In this document: piece by piece, positions 23,135 to 35,691 of the stretch
Layout: each line of letters starts with the position of its first letter
How positions within the stretch are numbered: position 1 is the stretch's first letter
Assembly (NCBI GenBank): GCA_015039315.1
Contig: WIDE01000057.1
Location: forward strand, 112,759 to 176,758
Direction of reading: 5' to 3'
Length of the DNA: 64,000 nt
Origin: Clavulina sp. PMI_390
Taxonomy: Eukaryota; Basidiomycota; Agaricomycetes; Cantharellales; Hydnaceae
Translations under genes and position numbers: made by a program
The notes under the pieces: model-generated
Database searches by the model: none
What the model was told of the DNA's origin: nothing
Seen by the model: the letters and a program-made list of their open reading frames with translations, nothing else

Positions 23135-24247
23135 CTAATAAACGATCCGAATCGCGGCTCCGTTGGCGCCTTGACGGTTCACGAATGTAGACGCGCCGTC
23201 TGCAGAGCTGCTGACCGTGCTCCATGTGACAGGTGGATAGCCTGCCGTTGTCCGCAGGTGGATGTTCGAGAACAGGGTCTGTCCTGTCGGGAGATCGCTC
23301 TTGCTCTGCAGGCTATACACTTCGAGCGTCTCTGTGGCCCATTTAAGCTGCTCTGGCACCCCATTGACGATCAGTTTCGCGCCGATCCCGTTGAAGTAGC
23401 TGACATAGTTGTAAGTGCTTCCTGCTGTGCCAGTGAGGATCATGATGCCCTGCAGAACGCGTCCTGGCTGCACTTTTACTAAAGGCGTAAAATGGAACAC
23501 CCCATTGATTCCCCACCAGTTAGCGATAGACCAGTAGGGTCCGCCGCCTGCAGCAGATACTGTCGAGCGCATTCGTCAACTCACAGTGTCGGCAAAGGTT
23601 CCCCCCAGGTTTTCAAGCAATAGAACACTCACCACCCCATTGGAGCACGGGTTGTAGTATGGCGTCTCCGCTTGATGGCTCAATGGAATTGAAGAGGAAG
23701 ATGGTCTGGCCGTCCGATTTGGGAGGGGCTGGGGGGACGGTCCATAGAGTGTCGAAATAGTTGATTGGATATTTACCGGTGTTCATCCCTGGGTGATATC
23801 GAGGAGGCATCAATGGGAATGTCAATGATCGAATGGAAGAACCGCAGAAGAAAGCAGTGGACATGAGGGACGAGGTCACATACAATAAGCATAAGCAACC
23901 CAACCATCTTGCAACGCAGGCGTATTCGCCGCATGCGGTTTCCGTGTAAAGTTACCGCTTGGGGTGGTCTTTTGGACGAGGGTTCCCTTCGCGTCGAGAA
24001 TGTGGATATCAGACCCAACGTGGTGAATTGACGCGCCTAGAAGATTGTGATCGAAATGGAAGGTCAGAAGGTCTAAGCGGGCGGAAGGACGAAAGCAAGG
24101 TATAGTGGATTTACCATCGGGGATTTGATGAACGCTGTCAGCTGGACGGAGTCCAAACGGTGTGTAAACTTGCGAGGCGGTTGGTGCCGCGGTAGCAGTG
24201 AAGGGGAAGCACACCCCAACGGCGATGGCAAGCAAACTGAAGTACAT
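23135..24247 (-). CDS. Eqolisin-like secreted protein D
   Basis: Four exons on the minus strand: 24247-24115, 24036-23884, 23788-23633 and 23559-23135, 288 residues. Signal peptide MYFSLLAIAVGVCFPFTATA. N-terminal segment VYTPFGLRPADSVHQIPDG, HHVGSDIHILDAKG, GNFTRKPHA and GWVAYAY. C-terminal domain: NYFDTLWTVPPAP, FNSIEPSSGDAILQPVLQWG, AAGGGPYWSIANWWG, VQPGRVLQGIM and WATETLEVY. The third intron interrupts the codon after QWG in phase 1. Exons 2, 3 and 4 have exactly the same lengths as in gene E (153, 156, 425), and the two proteins are very similar by eye, so D and E are a recent duplicate pair. An open frame extends upstream of the chosen Met, but those residues are not signal-like and are leader sequence. 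Confidence 0.88.
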
Positions 24248-26074
24248 CACCACGCTGAAGCGTATAACGAGGAAGTTACCCAAAAATCGGCGGGGGAAGA
24301 GTATTCCAAAGGAAGGAGAGGGGAGTTGACAGGCTTGGCGAGAGGCTTTGTTTAGCGCGAGGCGGGCTGTGTTGATCAGCCCTTTGTGAAATGCCAAGCC
24401 AGGCATCACGGCCGAGGGCCATCGAATTTGCAAATTGAGGCTGTGCCTGATGGACTGATTGGGCGGAGAGAGCGCAGAACGTAATATCCCATAGCTTGGT
24501 TGACAGATAAGAACCGGTAAGAGGGTCAAACTCTATCTAACGCATTTCTTCGAGAGGACAGGAGCCTCTTCGGACACCAGCCGGTAACAATGGCAAAGTG
24601 TAGAACAGAATATCAAATGATGGTGGCCGAGGAGGAAGGCAAGCAAGTGACGCGGAACCAAACAAATTTAATTGTGTGCTCCATCCTTCCAATCACAGAA
24701 TCGGACCTCATGCCATGGTCATCTTTTCCACGAGAGCTAGTCCAGCGGCGTCTTGTATCTCTTCGTCACTTAAATACGTAATAGGGATGGGAAACTGCAT
24801 TGAGCTTAGCGTCGAATGCGCGGGCCTCAGTAAGAATACTCTTTCAGCTCTTCTGAAGGTCGCCGGTTAGTTCGCCTTCCCAGTCAGAATGATTGGTTTC
24901 TATTTCTCAACGGACCAAGGAGGCATTTAAACCGGATATTCTTATATACAACTGCATGATATCGTATTGCATAGCTACGAAAACAAGTTGAGACCAGGGA
25001 CCTTGTCTGCTACATCTCCATATGTACACCCTGTTGCGTCAAGGTTTGACAGCATGACCTCTCATTTTTCCCACAAGCACAACCTACCAAGATCACCATC
25101 CTTACCCAATCCCCAACATGATTGCTCATACCACTTCAGCGAACACCCAAATGTGAGCGCTGTATCGGTTGATCAGCAAGATTGGAAGGCGTCTCTCGCA
25201 AGAGTTGCAAATTTTCAGCTAGTGGCACGCGTGTTATCAACCTGCCCCGATGGGCAATAGATGTGTGCAAGGATGGCAAGAACGTAAGGAAAAGACTCGC
25301 AAATAACCCGTTGTGCGAACGTAGACGATATAGTACATTCATACTAAGTAGTCAAATGATATACTTCTCTCGCTCTTTTCTGACAATTTGAAGAAGCTAG
25401 TCAAATAAGCGATCAAAGGTTGACGTTCTAGGACGCGAGGATTCTCGCATTTGCTTCCAAGATTAGTTTTTCCACTCTACCTGAAAGCAAAAACTAGGAA
25501 GAGTGGCATAGTGTCAATTTCCGTTAGTGGAGCGTCGGGACTCCGTACTTTGTCATTGGCTTTAAGCTCTCCAAAGGCCTTGATCAGTTTCAACATGGTC
25601 ACAACCATGTGCTGACCGTTGATCAAGGCATAACTTGATAATTTCCTGGCTTCTACAAGAAAGCTCGATCACCACACAGCAATGAACAAATAATTCAGCA
25701 CGCTGGCGATGTCCCTCAATGGAAACAATAGCCCCTTGTTAGAGTGACGGTTTCTCATCCACAGAGCTGCAAAAGTCGGCTAGTAACAGCTCAATGACTC
25801 CTGGGGTAGGAATAAGGACGTGGGGCGATGATGATAGCAGTGAGTGCAAGGATGGAGTAGGAGAGGGCGATAGAACTCGGCCCCACTATTGTTACCACAG
25901 CAGAGCGAATAATCCTTACTACAGTCGATACGAACAACGACCGAGTTGACTACATATCACTGATATTTTGGTTGAGGAAAATCATGATAAGACATGGAGA
26001 GAATGACCCTGCTCAGAAAGTCCCAGACCATCAACAACAACGAACCAAAAGTGAAAAAGTGAAAACAAAAAAAA
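24248..26074. other. Intergenic region between eqolisin-like genes D and E
   Basis: About 1.8 kb. The left part is the leader and promoter of D. The leaders of D and E resemble one another when read as codons (shared ALNK-S-QA pattern), so the duplication included upstream DNA. Short open stretches at 24590-25391 show no domain, signal or membrane features. No RNA gene or mobile element recognised. Confidence 0.5.
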
Positions 26075-27229
26075 TCAATAAACGATCCGGATCGCGGCTC
26101 CATTAGCACCTTGACGGTTCACAAACGTGGACGCGCCATCCGCAGAGCTGCTGACCGTACTCCACGTGACAGAAGGATACCCCGCCGTCGTCCTCAGGTG
26201 GATGTTCGAGAACAGAGTCTGTCCCGTCGGGAGGTCGCTCTTGCTCTGCAAACCATATACTTCGAGGGTTTCTGTCGCCCACGTCAGCTGTTCGGTTGCA
26301 CCTTTGACGTTCAGTTTCGCGCCGATCCCGTTGAAGTAGCTGACATAGTTGTAAGCGGTCTTTGTTTTACCGGTGAGGATCATGATGCCCTGCAGAACAC
26401 GGCCTGGCTGCACTTTCACTAATCCCGTATGAAGAAACTGTCCCTTGTATCCATACCAGTTTGCAATCGACCAGTACGGCCCTCCGCCTGCAGCAGACAC
26501 TGTTGTGCGCATTCGTCAGCCTACAGTGCCGGCAGAGGTTCCCCACAAGTTTTTCAGAGGATTGAGACACTCACCACCCCACTGGAGCACAGGTTGTAGT
26601 ATGGCGTCACCTGTGGATGGCTCGATAGAGTTGAATAGGAAGATGGTCTGGCCGTCCGAGCTCGGAGGCGCGGGAGGAACAGTCCATCTCGTGTCGAAGT
26701 AATTAATCGGTGCAGCGAGGTTGTTCAACCCTGAGCCAGATTGAAGATGTATGAGTGGCTAGCATCAGAGCTATGGACGAAAGAACGGTCCGAGAGAAAA
26801 CAAAACGATAGGCGGGTGGCGAGCGAGGAGATTGGGGGGGAGGACAAGGGCAAGATCACATACAATAAGCATAAGCAACCCAGCCATCTTCCAACGCGGG
26901 AGTATCGGCCGCATGAGGCTTTCTTGTAAAGTTACCGCTCGGCCTAGTCCTGTGGATGACAGTACCATTTGTGTCAACCAGATGCATGTCCTCCCCAACG
27001 TGGTGTATTGAAGCACCTGGATCAAAGTGGGAGGTCATGGGGACGATGAACGAGAGGCGATGCTCGAAGTGACCGAGAACTCACCATCGGGAATATGATA
27101 CACGCTATTAGCAGGACGGAGCCCAAATGGCGTGTAAACCTGCGACGCGGTGCCAGCCCTGGTAGGTCTCGCAATAGCACTGAGGAGGAAGCATACCCCC
27201 ACGGCAAGGGCAAGCAAGCTGAGATACAT
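26075..27229 (-). CDS. Eqolisin-like secreted protein E
   Basis: Four exons on the minus strand: 27229-27085, 27016-26864, 26730-26575 and 26499-26075, 292 residues. Signal peptide MYLSLLALAVGVCFLLSAIA. N-terminal segment VYTPFGLRPANSVYHIPDG, HHVGEDMHLVDTNG, GNFTRKPHAADT and GWVAYAY. C-terminal domain: NYFDTRWTVPPAP, FNSIEPSTGDAILQPVLQWG, AAGGGPYWSIANWYG, VQPGRVLQGIM and WATETLEVYGL. The sister of D, with identical intron positions. The main difference is a few extra residues in the signal region and the segment KTKTAYNYVSYF in place of AGSTYNYVSYF. Secreted; peptidase-like function inferred from the family. Confidence 0.88.
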
Positions 27230-29598
27230 AGCGGCTCTAAAGCTAGGAGGCAAGCCTTCTGAAAGATCGGCGGAGGAGCACTGGGGTGAAATGAGCGAGA
27301 TGGGATGTAGAGAGGCTTGGCTTGAGGTTTTGTTTAGCGCGTGGCCGGGTTGTGTTTTCCTGTTGGACGCCAAGCCATGCATGACCAACGACAGCCGGCT
27401 GATTTGCAAATTAGACCTGTGCCTGATAGACAAATTGAGGCAAAAAAAGGTAAAAAGACCCTGGAACGTGATATCTCATTTCACGACCTATTGCTTCAAG
27501 ATTACGAGGAGGAGCATCCCCAGTAATATATTCGCTCAGCTGAGTGGATATGGCATTCTTATTTCGAGTTAAATGGTACCAACACAGGTGATAGTAGGAT
27601 ACCATTGTCAATCGTTGCCGAGGGGCACAAACACGCGACGCGAATCCAAACAGACCTCCCATATCATTTGATATCGCCCTTTTAGTCTGATGCCTCTGTA
27701 TCCTATCCAAGAAATACCAGAGTTATCACTAGGACCGAATGGCCACATACTCCCATAGTTAATGCAGCTTTTCCCCTGGGCGCTAATAAAAGCTCTGGGG
27801 AAGCTGATGGAAGACCTCTCGTGTCAAGATGGACGTCCTAACTCTTCATATAAACCCCTCAGTTGTTGTTCCCGCGGAAAAATATTGGTTAATGAGATGA
27901 ACTTGTCTAAAGATATTAAAATATCTAGCATCTAACGATGTTGTGATCATACAAGCGTGTCAAGGCAGCTAGAGTAGCAAAGGTACCACGCCTCTAACTC
28001 TTCGCAATTCGGTCGATAGAGGATTAGAGGATGAAGAGAAAGCGAGTCTAGACGCTGAAACATGAACAGGTGCTTTCATAGGCTGTAGGGAGCTTCTCAT
28101 CGCACAAGCTGGTGGCTGTATTGGAGCAATTGATATCGAAGACGACAGCTGGATGCCATCAGAAACGAGGCAATATAGCCGGGCTGCAATATGTGGAGCA
28201 TCCTGAAGTTTGTTTATTTTTTGGTACAGAATTCGTTGCAGTGGAGGCGATAGAATATGACAGAAGGAAGGTGTCATTGCTTCACCCCGCATATTTAGAA
28301 CCATTCAAGGGCGTCGCGAAATGAAGACTGCTGTACCCTTTAGCCTGGTTCAAACCGTCAAGCACTTGAGTCGCTGTAACGAGCTCAGCATCCGCCGATC
28401 GCCGTTCGTCCGAGACTGGCTTCGTGGACGAGTTGTCGTACCATGGACTCGTTGTCTCCGTGAAATTCATGATCTGCCACTAGACTTTTGTCTCTCACCC
28501 TTACAAACATAGCTCTCGGTCTCTCATTGCTCCTAATTTGCGATCCGATTCCGAGGAATCAGCGGGCCAAGCAACTGTGCACTTCATGCTTTTCGCCTTT
28601 CAATTTCAATGCACTCACTCATTGAGGTTAACAGTCTCCACATTCGGTCTTCTGATTGTATCTCTGGTGGGAATAGCTCTATTATCAGCACCACGAGTTC
28701 TCTCTCAGGGTCTGCCCTTATCGCATCGAGAGGATTCCCAGGCAAGCGATTGCTTGGTCGAGGGAAATGCTCCTACATTCAGAAATCGAGCTCTTGCCCA
28801 CCGATTGACTTTATCCAGGATCTGAGTCTCCGCCTCGCTTTATTACGCTCCAGCCTGTTGCTTGATCGGGGAGCCGATTACTTAGAGCGTGGTTGCGAGG
28901 TTTAGGAGTAAAGCAAATACGCGAGAGAACTCGCGATAAGGCTTGCCTCACCAATCTATGCGACCGAAGCTTGTTGGGTTAGGGAATGTGCCAGATCTTC
29001 GCACACTCCACCTCAGGCAAGAACAAGAAGCTGCTGCGATGGGGATAAACGCCGATAGGATCCCCAGCAGGTCAAAAGAGGATCAGGAACCTTAGCAGAT
29101 TTCCTGGAGGATGGCCGAGCTTTGCCCACTGGACAGGAGTCAGGCGCTTTCTCGCTGATTGCGGCGTCGATGTTGATCGCCGCCAGAACAACGTGGCGCA
29201 AGCTTACAAGCCTCAAGCGAGAAAAAGGGATATGAGCAAAGAGATGGAATACTCATCTTTTCATTCGTGCATTGCTGTATGTTACGACACCTGCATACAC
29301 GCAGGGCGGGCAGGGCGGGGTGGCACGGTGACAGGAGTTTTCCCACCGAACTAAGGTCTCCCAACACCCAAAGAATTGAATAAATGACACCATCGCAAGA
29401 ACACCAAAGGCGGAGTCACACCCGGACGCCGGATCGCCCAACATCAAAGACCCCCTTTTCTCACCCCAACGAGTGTATAAGTATACTCGCCCAGCGGTCA
29501 CCAGGTTGGCATAGAGCCCGCGTCATCCTCTCCTACCTTAGTCCCTACTACTCTACTACTTTCTACCTCTTTGTTTTTACCTGGTATAATAAGAAACG
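27230..29598. other. Divergent intergenic region between gene E and SLC35F6-like gene 1
   Basis: About 2.4 kb, the longest gap in the window. Its left part is the leader of E. Open stretches at 27969-28304 (minus), 28112-28324 (plus) and 28538-28905 (plus) have no signal, domain or convincing splice pattern. A TATA-like element with partial dyad symmetry (TGTATAAGTATAC) is at about 29474-29486, roughly 115 bases before the transporter start. No transposon remains recognised. Confidence 0.45.
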
Positions 29599-31447
29599 AT
29601 GGAATCACAGGCGCAGAAGAGATCCAGGTTCTTGGTGCCTGCACTCGTGGCTGGTATCATCATATTCGGTACGCCAAAATTTCTTCAATCTGAACACGAG
29701 GTTCAGGCCTCGCGTCATTTTGCCTCCGATTATGCCATAGACCAAGCTTCCCATACTGAACTCCTTGTTTCCGTCCGTACATGCGTAGGAGCATCGAATT
29801 CGCTGTTCGCAAAGTACCAAGACAACCTCTGTGTAGAGAACTGCAATGACGCCGACCCAACGCAACGTCACCACTTTGAGCAGCCGTTCTGGCAGGCACT
29901 ACAAATGTGTGTCGCCGAGGTAAGAATCGATTGACTTGTCAACTATCTGTCGCTATTGGAGAGGATAGGGAGTACTAACGATGTTATTTCGGAATGTCTC
30001 TCGTGCCGCAGCTATTATGTCAGTGCTCATCCATCGCTTCTCTCCAACAGGCCAAGTCTTTTACCTTTTCTCTCCCATTCACGTAGGCTTCATCCCCATT
30101 GCCGTCGACTACTTGTGGAAGAAGCGGGAGAACAGCACTGGAGCAATCCGGCTGCCAACCTCTGACGATGATGACAGCTTGAACGCAGATGACAAGACCA
30201 CTCCTAGTCGTATCCCCCTGAGGGGTTGGAAGATCTTCATAATGTGGATCCCCGCATTCTTTGATCTGACAGGCACCGTGGTGCGTATGACTCAGTTTCA
30301 TAAAAGCTTCTTGAGATTAATCGATTGCGCATTCACATGTCTCGATGGTGCCATAACTAAAGCTCATGCTACTGGGCCTCATGTACACCCCCGTATCGCT
30401 ATATCAAATGACCCGGGGTGCGCTGGTCGCCTCTGTCGGTGTATTCTCTGTGGTGTTTCTGAAGAGGAAGCTATGGCTTTATCAGTGCGTTCCATCTCAC
30501 TGTCTATCAGGGTCCTTTGCTCAATTCTTCGTTATCACTTCATGCAGGACGCTCTCGCTCGTCACGGTTATGATTGGCATATTCCTCGTTGGTCTGTCGG
30601 GTGCTCTCAGGGTGGACTTCCCTCACGCAGAGGGGGGCTCGTTACTCTCGGTTCACAAGGTGACCGCTATGGGAACCGAGTCTTTGGACGAGGTCACCAT
30701 TATAATTGGTCAGTGGGGATCTTGACAGCCATGTATCACGCCAGAAAGTTTAACGGTCCCTCTTTGCACCCTAGGTGTCATGTTGACTCTGACCGCTCAG
30801 TTATTGTGAGTCAACGCTCCATCTACTTGGCACGAGTATCTCACTCATGGTTCACCTCTGTTTCAGCTCTGCTGCACAATTCATTTCCGAGGAAAAGATC
30901 ATGATGGTCTACTCGCTCAATGCTCTTGAGGTCGTTGCATGGGAAGGTGTCTTTGAGACTCTCACCCTCGTGCTCGTCCTTCCCTTCATTGTCACACATA
31001 AATCTGCTTCCCCATTCTTTGATCTCGCGAGCGGCTGGCAACAGCTCACCTCGTCTCCTGCGATGATCTGGAGTGCTGTGGGGCTGATCATTTCAGTTTC
31101 TTTCTTCAACTCCAGTGGGTTGGCGGTCACAAAGGAGACTAGCGCGATGGTCAGGAGCACAGCGGATATTTGCAGGACGATCGCGACCTGGTTCGTGAGC
31201 TTAATGCTCGGGTGGGAGTACTTGGTGTGGCCTTGGACACTCATGCAGGTGACTGGGTTTGCCTTGGTTGTATATGGAACTGTGAGTGCAGCACCTTTTT
31301 CAGTTGACCCAGCATTCGGCATGATAACTCACCCACCTAAATATCGAACCCTCCGCACAGCTCGTATTCAATGGTATCATCAGCCCACCCTCTGCTTTCA
31401 GGCCTTCTCCCGCTTCGTCCGACGATGTCGAAGGGGTATCCTCTTAA
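29599..31447 (+). CDS. SLC35F6-like membrane transporter 1
   Basis: Nine exons: 29599-29668, 29789-29919, 30012-30018, 30087-30280, 30363-30484, 30548-30708, 30775-30805, 30867-31281 and 31361-31447, 405 residues. A drug/metabolite-transporter fold with about ten hydrophobic segments. It follows the human SLC35F6 pattern: an N-terminal helix then ANSLFAKYQDN, FEQPFWQALQMCVAELLC, LMYTPVSLYQMTRGALV, GIFLVGLSGALRV, SEEKIMMVY, TKETSAMVRSTADICRT and a C-terminal LVFNGI. Exon 3 is only 7 bases and supplies most of Leu-Leu-Cys. Substrate is unknown; SLC35 relatives carry nucleotide sugars, and F6 proteins are placed in lysosomal or mitochondrial membranes. The next gene is a tandem duplicate with the same nine-exon plan. 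The C-terminal tail after the last helix is short and Ser/Asp-rich. Confidence 0.9.
30012..30018 (+). other. 7-base microexon of SLC35F6-like gene 1
   Basis: The exon is CTATTAT, bounded by CAG before and GTCAGT after. Without it the protein frame breaks; with it the sequence reads CVAE-LLC-FIPI, matching the conserved helix of SLC35F6 proteins. The paralogue has the same microexon at 32614-32620. Confidence 0.85.
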
Positions 31448-32224
31448 TAACTTAGAATCTATACTAGCCCGCGATACAAGACAGCCCATCGCTTACACTG
31501 GCAAAAGAATGACGGGCGGCCCCGAGTTTCTCTTGTAGGAATGCTCCTCGTGTACCATTTATACCCCCGTTTGATTCCTATCATCGTAGTAATTCTTGTA
31601 GCCTTTCATCATACGTGTAGCCCATAAATAAGAATATCCGACTACAGGCGATCTGACGTGACACTCTCACTTTCTTTGGCTATCGTATCGGACAATGCCA
31701 CCGAGCTGGGTTTGGGGATCGGCAGGAGAGTGTTTGTGCCGAGAGCTGGGCAAACAAACTGACTCCTACCAATCATTGAGATCTGATATTCTATGGCTAT
31801 CCCTGCAGCGAGGCAGCTCGGAAAGTACCTTGCCGAGCAGGGCCGTACCATCTTGTGACCCTAAAAGGACCAGACTCGTGTTGGCGGGCGGGAGCGGTCA
31901 ATATTACCCCGCACAGGACATGAATATGCTCATGACGGAGAGCGCTGGCAAATCAGCACAGATTTCTCACAAGCAGCTCTGAAGTTCGCGGCTCATCAGC
32001 GTCATCATCATCACTCGACCAATCGTACTACAGAATTGAACAAAATGACAGCATCACCCCAAGACGGCTACAGAAAATCACGCTCGAACGTTCGTCGATC
32101 TCCTTCTCACCCCAGGAGCAGAACGAATACGACACTCCATAAGTAGGCTTGATGATATTTACCAATCCTCGTAGCCACTGTCCACTTTCGTCCTCTTCCT
32201 CTCCCCCTACTCTTGACCTACAGG
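31448..32224. other. Intergenic region between tandem transporters
   Basis: 3' flank of transporter 1 and promoter of transporter 2. Both promoters contain TTCTCACCCCA at a similar distance from the start codon (about 29457 and 32104), so promoter sequence was duplicated with the gene. Open stretches at 31642-31982 are not gene-like. Confidence 0.5.
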
Positions 32225-34092
32225 ATGGCGTCGCACTCAGAGAAGAAAAACAAGTTTTTCGTACCTGCCCTTGTTGCAGGAATTATCATATTCGGTAAGT
32301 TAATCTCTGATAAAATGAACGATACCTGCCTATTGTGCAATCTGTACCGAACCACCATGACTGATGCATTCCTATCTTCCTGCCTTGGCATGTAGGAGCT
32401 GCTAATTCGCTCTTCGCAAAGTATCAGGACAATCTTTGTGTGGATAATTGTAATGATGACGATCCAAAAAGACTTCATCATTTTGAGCAACCTTTCTGGC
32501 AGGCACTGCAAATGTGCGTAGCAGAGGTGAGGAATCCCTATTTTCTATTAGAGGCTCGCTGATTGAGGAGAATTCGATGATGGCTTTGTCCTCGAATATG
32601 TGCTGTGCTACAGCTATTGTGTGAGTAGTCATTGAGGTAGCTCAGCCACGACTGGCGAGTTATTGACGGTTCTCTATCGCACATACAGGCTTCATTCCTA
32701 TTGCTATCGACCGCTTGATCAAGTATCGTTGCGGCGACACTGGTGCTATCCGATTGCCCATTTCCGACGATGATGACGTAGTGTCCAATTTGAATGGAGA
32801 GGGCAAGACGACTCCCGGTCGCATCCCTCTGGAAGGTTGGAACATCTTCCTTATGTGGATACCTGCTTTCTTGGATTTGACAGGGATGGTGGTGCGTATG
32901 AGTCACTCTCGAGGCAACTTGTCTCTCGGTCTCAGAAGAATTGATTGCGCTTCCGCTTCGTTCGATGGCGTGATGACAGCTTATGTTGTTCGGTCTCATG
33001 TACACACCCGTGTCCCTATATCAAATGACGCGAGGGGCTCTGGTTGCGTCAGTTGGAGTGTTCTCCGTTCTATTCTTGAAGAGGAAGCTATGGCTTTACC
33101 AGTATGTCCAGCTCATCGCGAGCTCTTCACCAGCTGTCGGTTGCTCAACACCTTTCCCTTCTTTTTTTTGTCCTCCATAGAACGCTTTCCCTTGTCGTGG
33201 TCATGGTTGGCGTCTTCCTTGTCGGTCTCTCAGGGGCCCTAAGAGTAGATCGCCCCCATGTAGAGGGAGACTCCCTGCTTTCGGCTCATGAGGTAACCAC
33301 CAAGGGGGTCGAATCTCTTGACGAGATCACTATTCTTATCGGTGAGTTGGCCCACAATTTTCAATTTCTTCAGTTGTTCGTCCTTACTAAATGATCTACT
33401 TACACTAGGCGTTATGTTGACGCTGAGTGCTCAGGTTTTGTGAGTGAATCTATGACGCTCTCTTTACCTTCTTTCGAACTAATATGATATCTTGTACAAA
33501 GCTCCGCTGCTCAGTTCATCGTCGAAGAGAAGATAATGATGGTATACTCCCTCAACGCCCTCGAGGTTGTTGCCTGGGAAGGCGTTTTCGAGACGCTCAC
33601 TCTCGTTCTCACCCTCCCATTCATCCTCACCCATCCAGCTGCTTCCCCATTCTTCGACCTTGGGGCTGGCTGGAGGGAGCTGACGTCATCTCCTTCCATG
33701 ATCTGGAGCGCCGTGGGGCTGATTATCTCCTTTTCCTTCTTCACTTCAAGTGGACTTGCTGTGACGCGGGAGACTAGCGCGATGGTTAGGAGCACGGCGG
33801 ACATCTGCCGGACGGTCGCGATTTGGATCATGAGTTTGATGCTTGGATGGGAGTACCTAGCTTGGCCGTGGACACTCATGCAGTTAGCTGGTTTTGTTTT
33901 GGTGGTTTATGGAACAGTGAGTATGATGTCAATTCAGAAGCCTATGACTGGCCCAACAATGAAATATGATCACTCATCTTCTCAACCCATCTATACTCCC
34001 AGCTCGTTTTTAATGGCGTTATCCGCCCTCCTCCTTACTTCAGACGTCCAGCACCTTTGTCAGATGACATTGAACAGTTTTCTTCCCAATAA
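32225..34092 (+). CDS. SLC35F6-like membrane transporter 2
   Basis: Nine exons: 32225-32294, 32396-32526, 32614-32620, 32689-32891, 32980-33101, 33181-33341, 33409-33439, 33502-33916 and 34003-34092, 409 residues. Seven of the nine exon lengths equal those of transporter 1 (70, 131, 7, 122, 161, 31, 415). Only exons 4 and 9 differ, by 9 and 3 bases. All landmark motifs are kept: NSLFAKYQDN, QALQMCVAELLC, LMYTPVSLYQM, GVFLVGLSGALRV, VEEKIMMVY and TRETSAMVRSTADICRT. The hydrophilic loop before exon 5 is the most divergent part. The start is the ATG before ASHSEKK; an upstream TTG in frame is not used. Tandem duplication of an intact gene, with both copies under coding constraint by eye. Confidence 0.9.
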
Positions 34093-34494
34093 ACCGTGAG
34101 GGAGCGCATGCTGTTGGCAGCGTACTGTCGATGTGCCCCCTTTGTACTAATAAAGAGGCGGGATCTATACACGAGACCGATCCCTCACTGTGAAAGTATC
34201 TTGAATTCAAAGCCGAATACCCCAGTCTTCACGAATGTCATCACAATTCTCATCGTCCATCCTTGTAGTTGTAAATGGTAGGACTATTGTGTTCAATACC
34301 TCTCTTCCCCTCTTATACTCCATATATATCTATACTTTCGGTCTCATGTCTGCTCGTTCAAACTCATCCCTCGTTTCCGACGGAGGAGGAGACTGTTTGT
34401 GTCGAGGGAGTCAATCGTCTGGGCAAATAAATATCAGACCCGATTCGTGAATTTTTTCGCTTCACTCCAAACCACTCACATCTCAACCAATCAA
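34093..34494. other. Intergenic region, promoter of EF1B gene
   Basis: 3' flank of transporter 2 and upstream region of the elongation-factor gene. A CATATATATCT stretch lies at about 34320. No other gene seen. Confidence 0.5.
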
Positions 34495-35691
34495 ATGGCT
34501 TTCTCTGACCTCAAGCAGCTCGAAGAGCACCTTTCCACCCGTTCCTACGTCGAGGGGTAAGTGATATACCCGCCGATCGTCGCCTTCTCCCTGCCGTCCT
34601 TTTCTCTTTTTTTGTGATGAACCAATGCTTTGGTCCGTGTTTCCGAGGCAGAGGCTTAAGACCCCTCGCTCATTCATTGAAGATACCAATCTTCCAAGCC
34701 TTCTGATCTCCCCTATCCGCATTTATTTCTCTCTCGATTATTGCGATTTTTTCGCGCTGCCACCGAACATTCACTGATCTTCGATCGATCGCGTTTCGCT
34801 CGTTTTTGCTGGCAGATATGCGCCATCCCAGGCCGATGTCGGTGTCTACACCACCCTAGGCAGCGCCCCCTCCGCTTCCGAGTACCCCCACGCTGCCCGT
34901 TGGTACGAACACATCAAGTCCTGGGAGGCTGAGCACGCTACCCTCCCTGGCGACAAGGAGGCTGGTGCCAAGCTCTTTGGTGGTGCTGGCGGTTCTATCC
35001 CAGCTGCTGCCCCCGCCGCCGCTCCTGCTGCCGCTGAGGAGGATGACGACATCGATCTCTTCGGTTCTGACGAGGTGAGTCATGATCTGGTGGCGGTATG
35101 CGCACCTAGAAGAAAGCTTGCTGACTCACTCGCTTGTTGTATCCACCTCGTATAGGAGGACGATGCTGCCGCTGAGGAGCTCAAGGCCAAGCGTGTTGCT
35201 GAGTACGAGGCCAAGAAGGCCAACAAGCCCAAGGCCGCTGCCAAGGTCCGTTCGTCAATCCTTGCTTGAGGTCCTCAAATTTTCAATACTCATCTTTGTT
35301 CGCTTCAATTAGTCTGTCGTCACTCTCGATGTCAAGCCTTGGGATGATGAGACCGATATGGCCGTGCTCGAGGCCAATGTCCGTTCCATCGAGCAAGATG
35401 GTCTTGTCTGGGGTTCCTCCAAGCTTGTCGCTATCGGCTTCGGTATCAAGAAGCTTCAGATGACCCTCGTCATTGGTATGTGCACTGACTCTCAACTTGC
35501 TATGACGGAAATTAAATCTCTATCGTTTGCAGAGGATGAGAAGGTCTCCCTCGATGAGCTGCAGGAGAAGATTGCCGAGGATGAGGACCACGTCCAGTCC
35601 TCCGATGTTGCTGCCATGCAAAGTCAGTCATCTCCCTTGTTCCTTACTGCACCTCCTCGGATACTAATATTATGTTCTCTCAGAGCTGTAA
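34495..35691 (+). CDS. Translation elongation factor 1-beta (eEF1B alpha)
   Basis: Six exons: 34495-34556, 34816-35074, 35156-35245, 35313-35475, 35533-35622 and 35684-35691, 223 residues. It exchanges GDP for GTP on eEF1A in the cytosol. The N-terminal GST-like part ([27 protein letters not shown]) is followed by an Ala-rich linker, the acidic [15 protein letters not shown] hallmark with its CK2-type Ser, then a basic [11 protein letters not shown] segment. The catalytic GEF domain is [38 protein letters not shown] and a C-terminal DVAAMQKL. Length and C-terminus are canonical. The final coding exon is just 8 bases (AG-CTG-TAA). Intron 1 is long (259 bases), typical of highly expressed ribosomal and translation genes in these fungi. 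Confidence 0.96.

Noticed and set aside
24248..24529. N-terminal extension of gene D
   Set aside because: The extra residues are not signal-like, and the Met at 24247 begins a clean signal peptide as in gene E.
32213..32224. Upstream TTG start for SLC35F6-like gene 2
   Set aside because: Nuclear fungal genes rarely start at TTG, and the next ATG matches the start of the paralogue exactly (70-base exon 1 in both).
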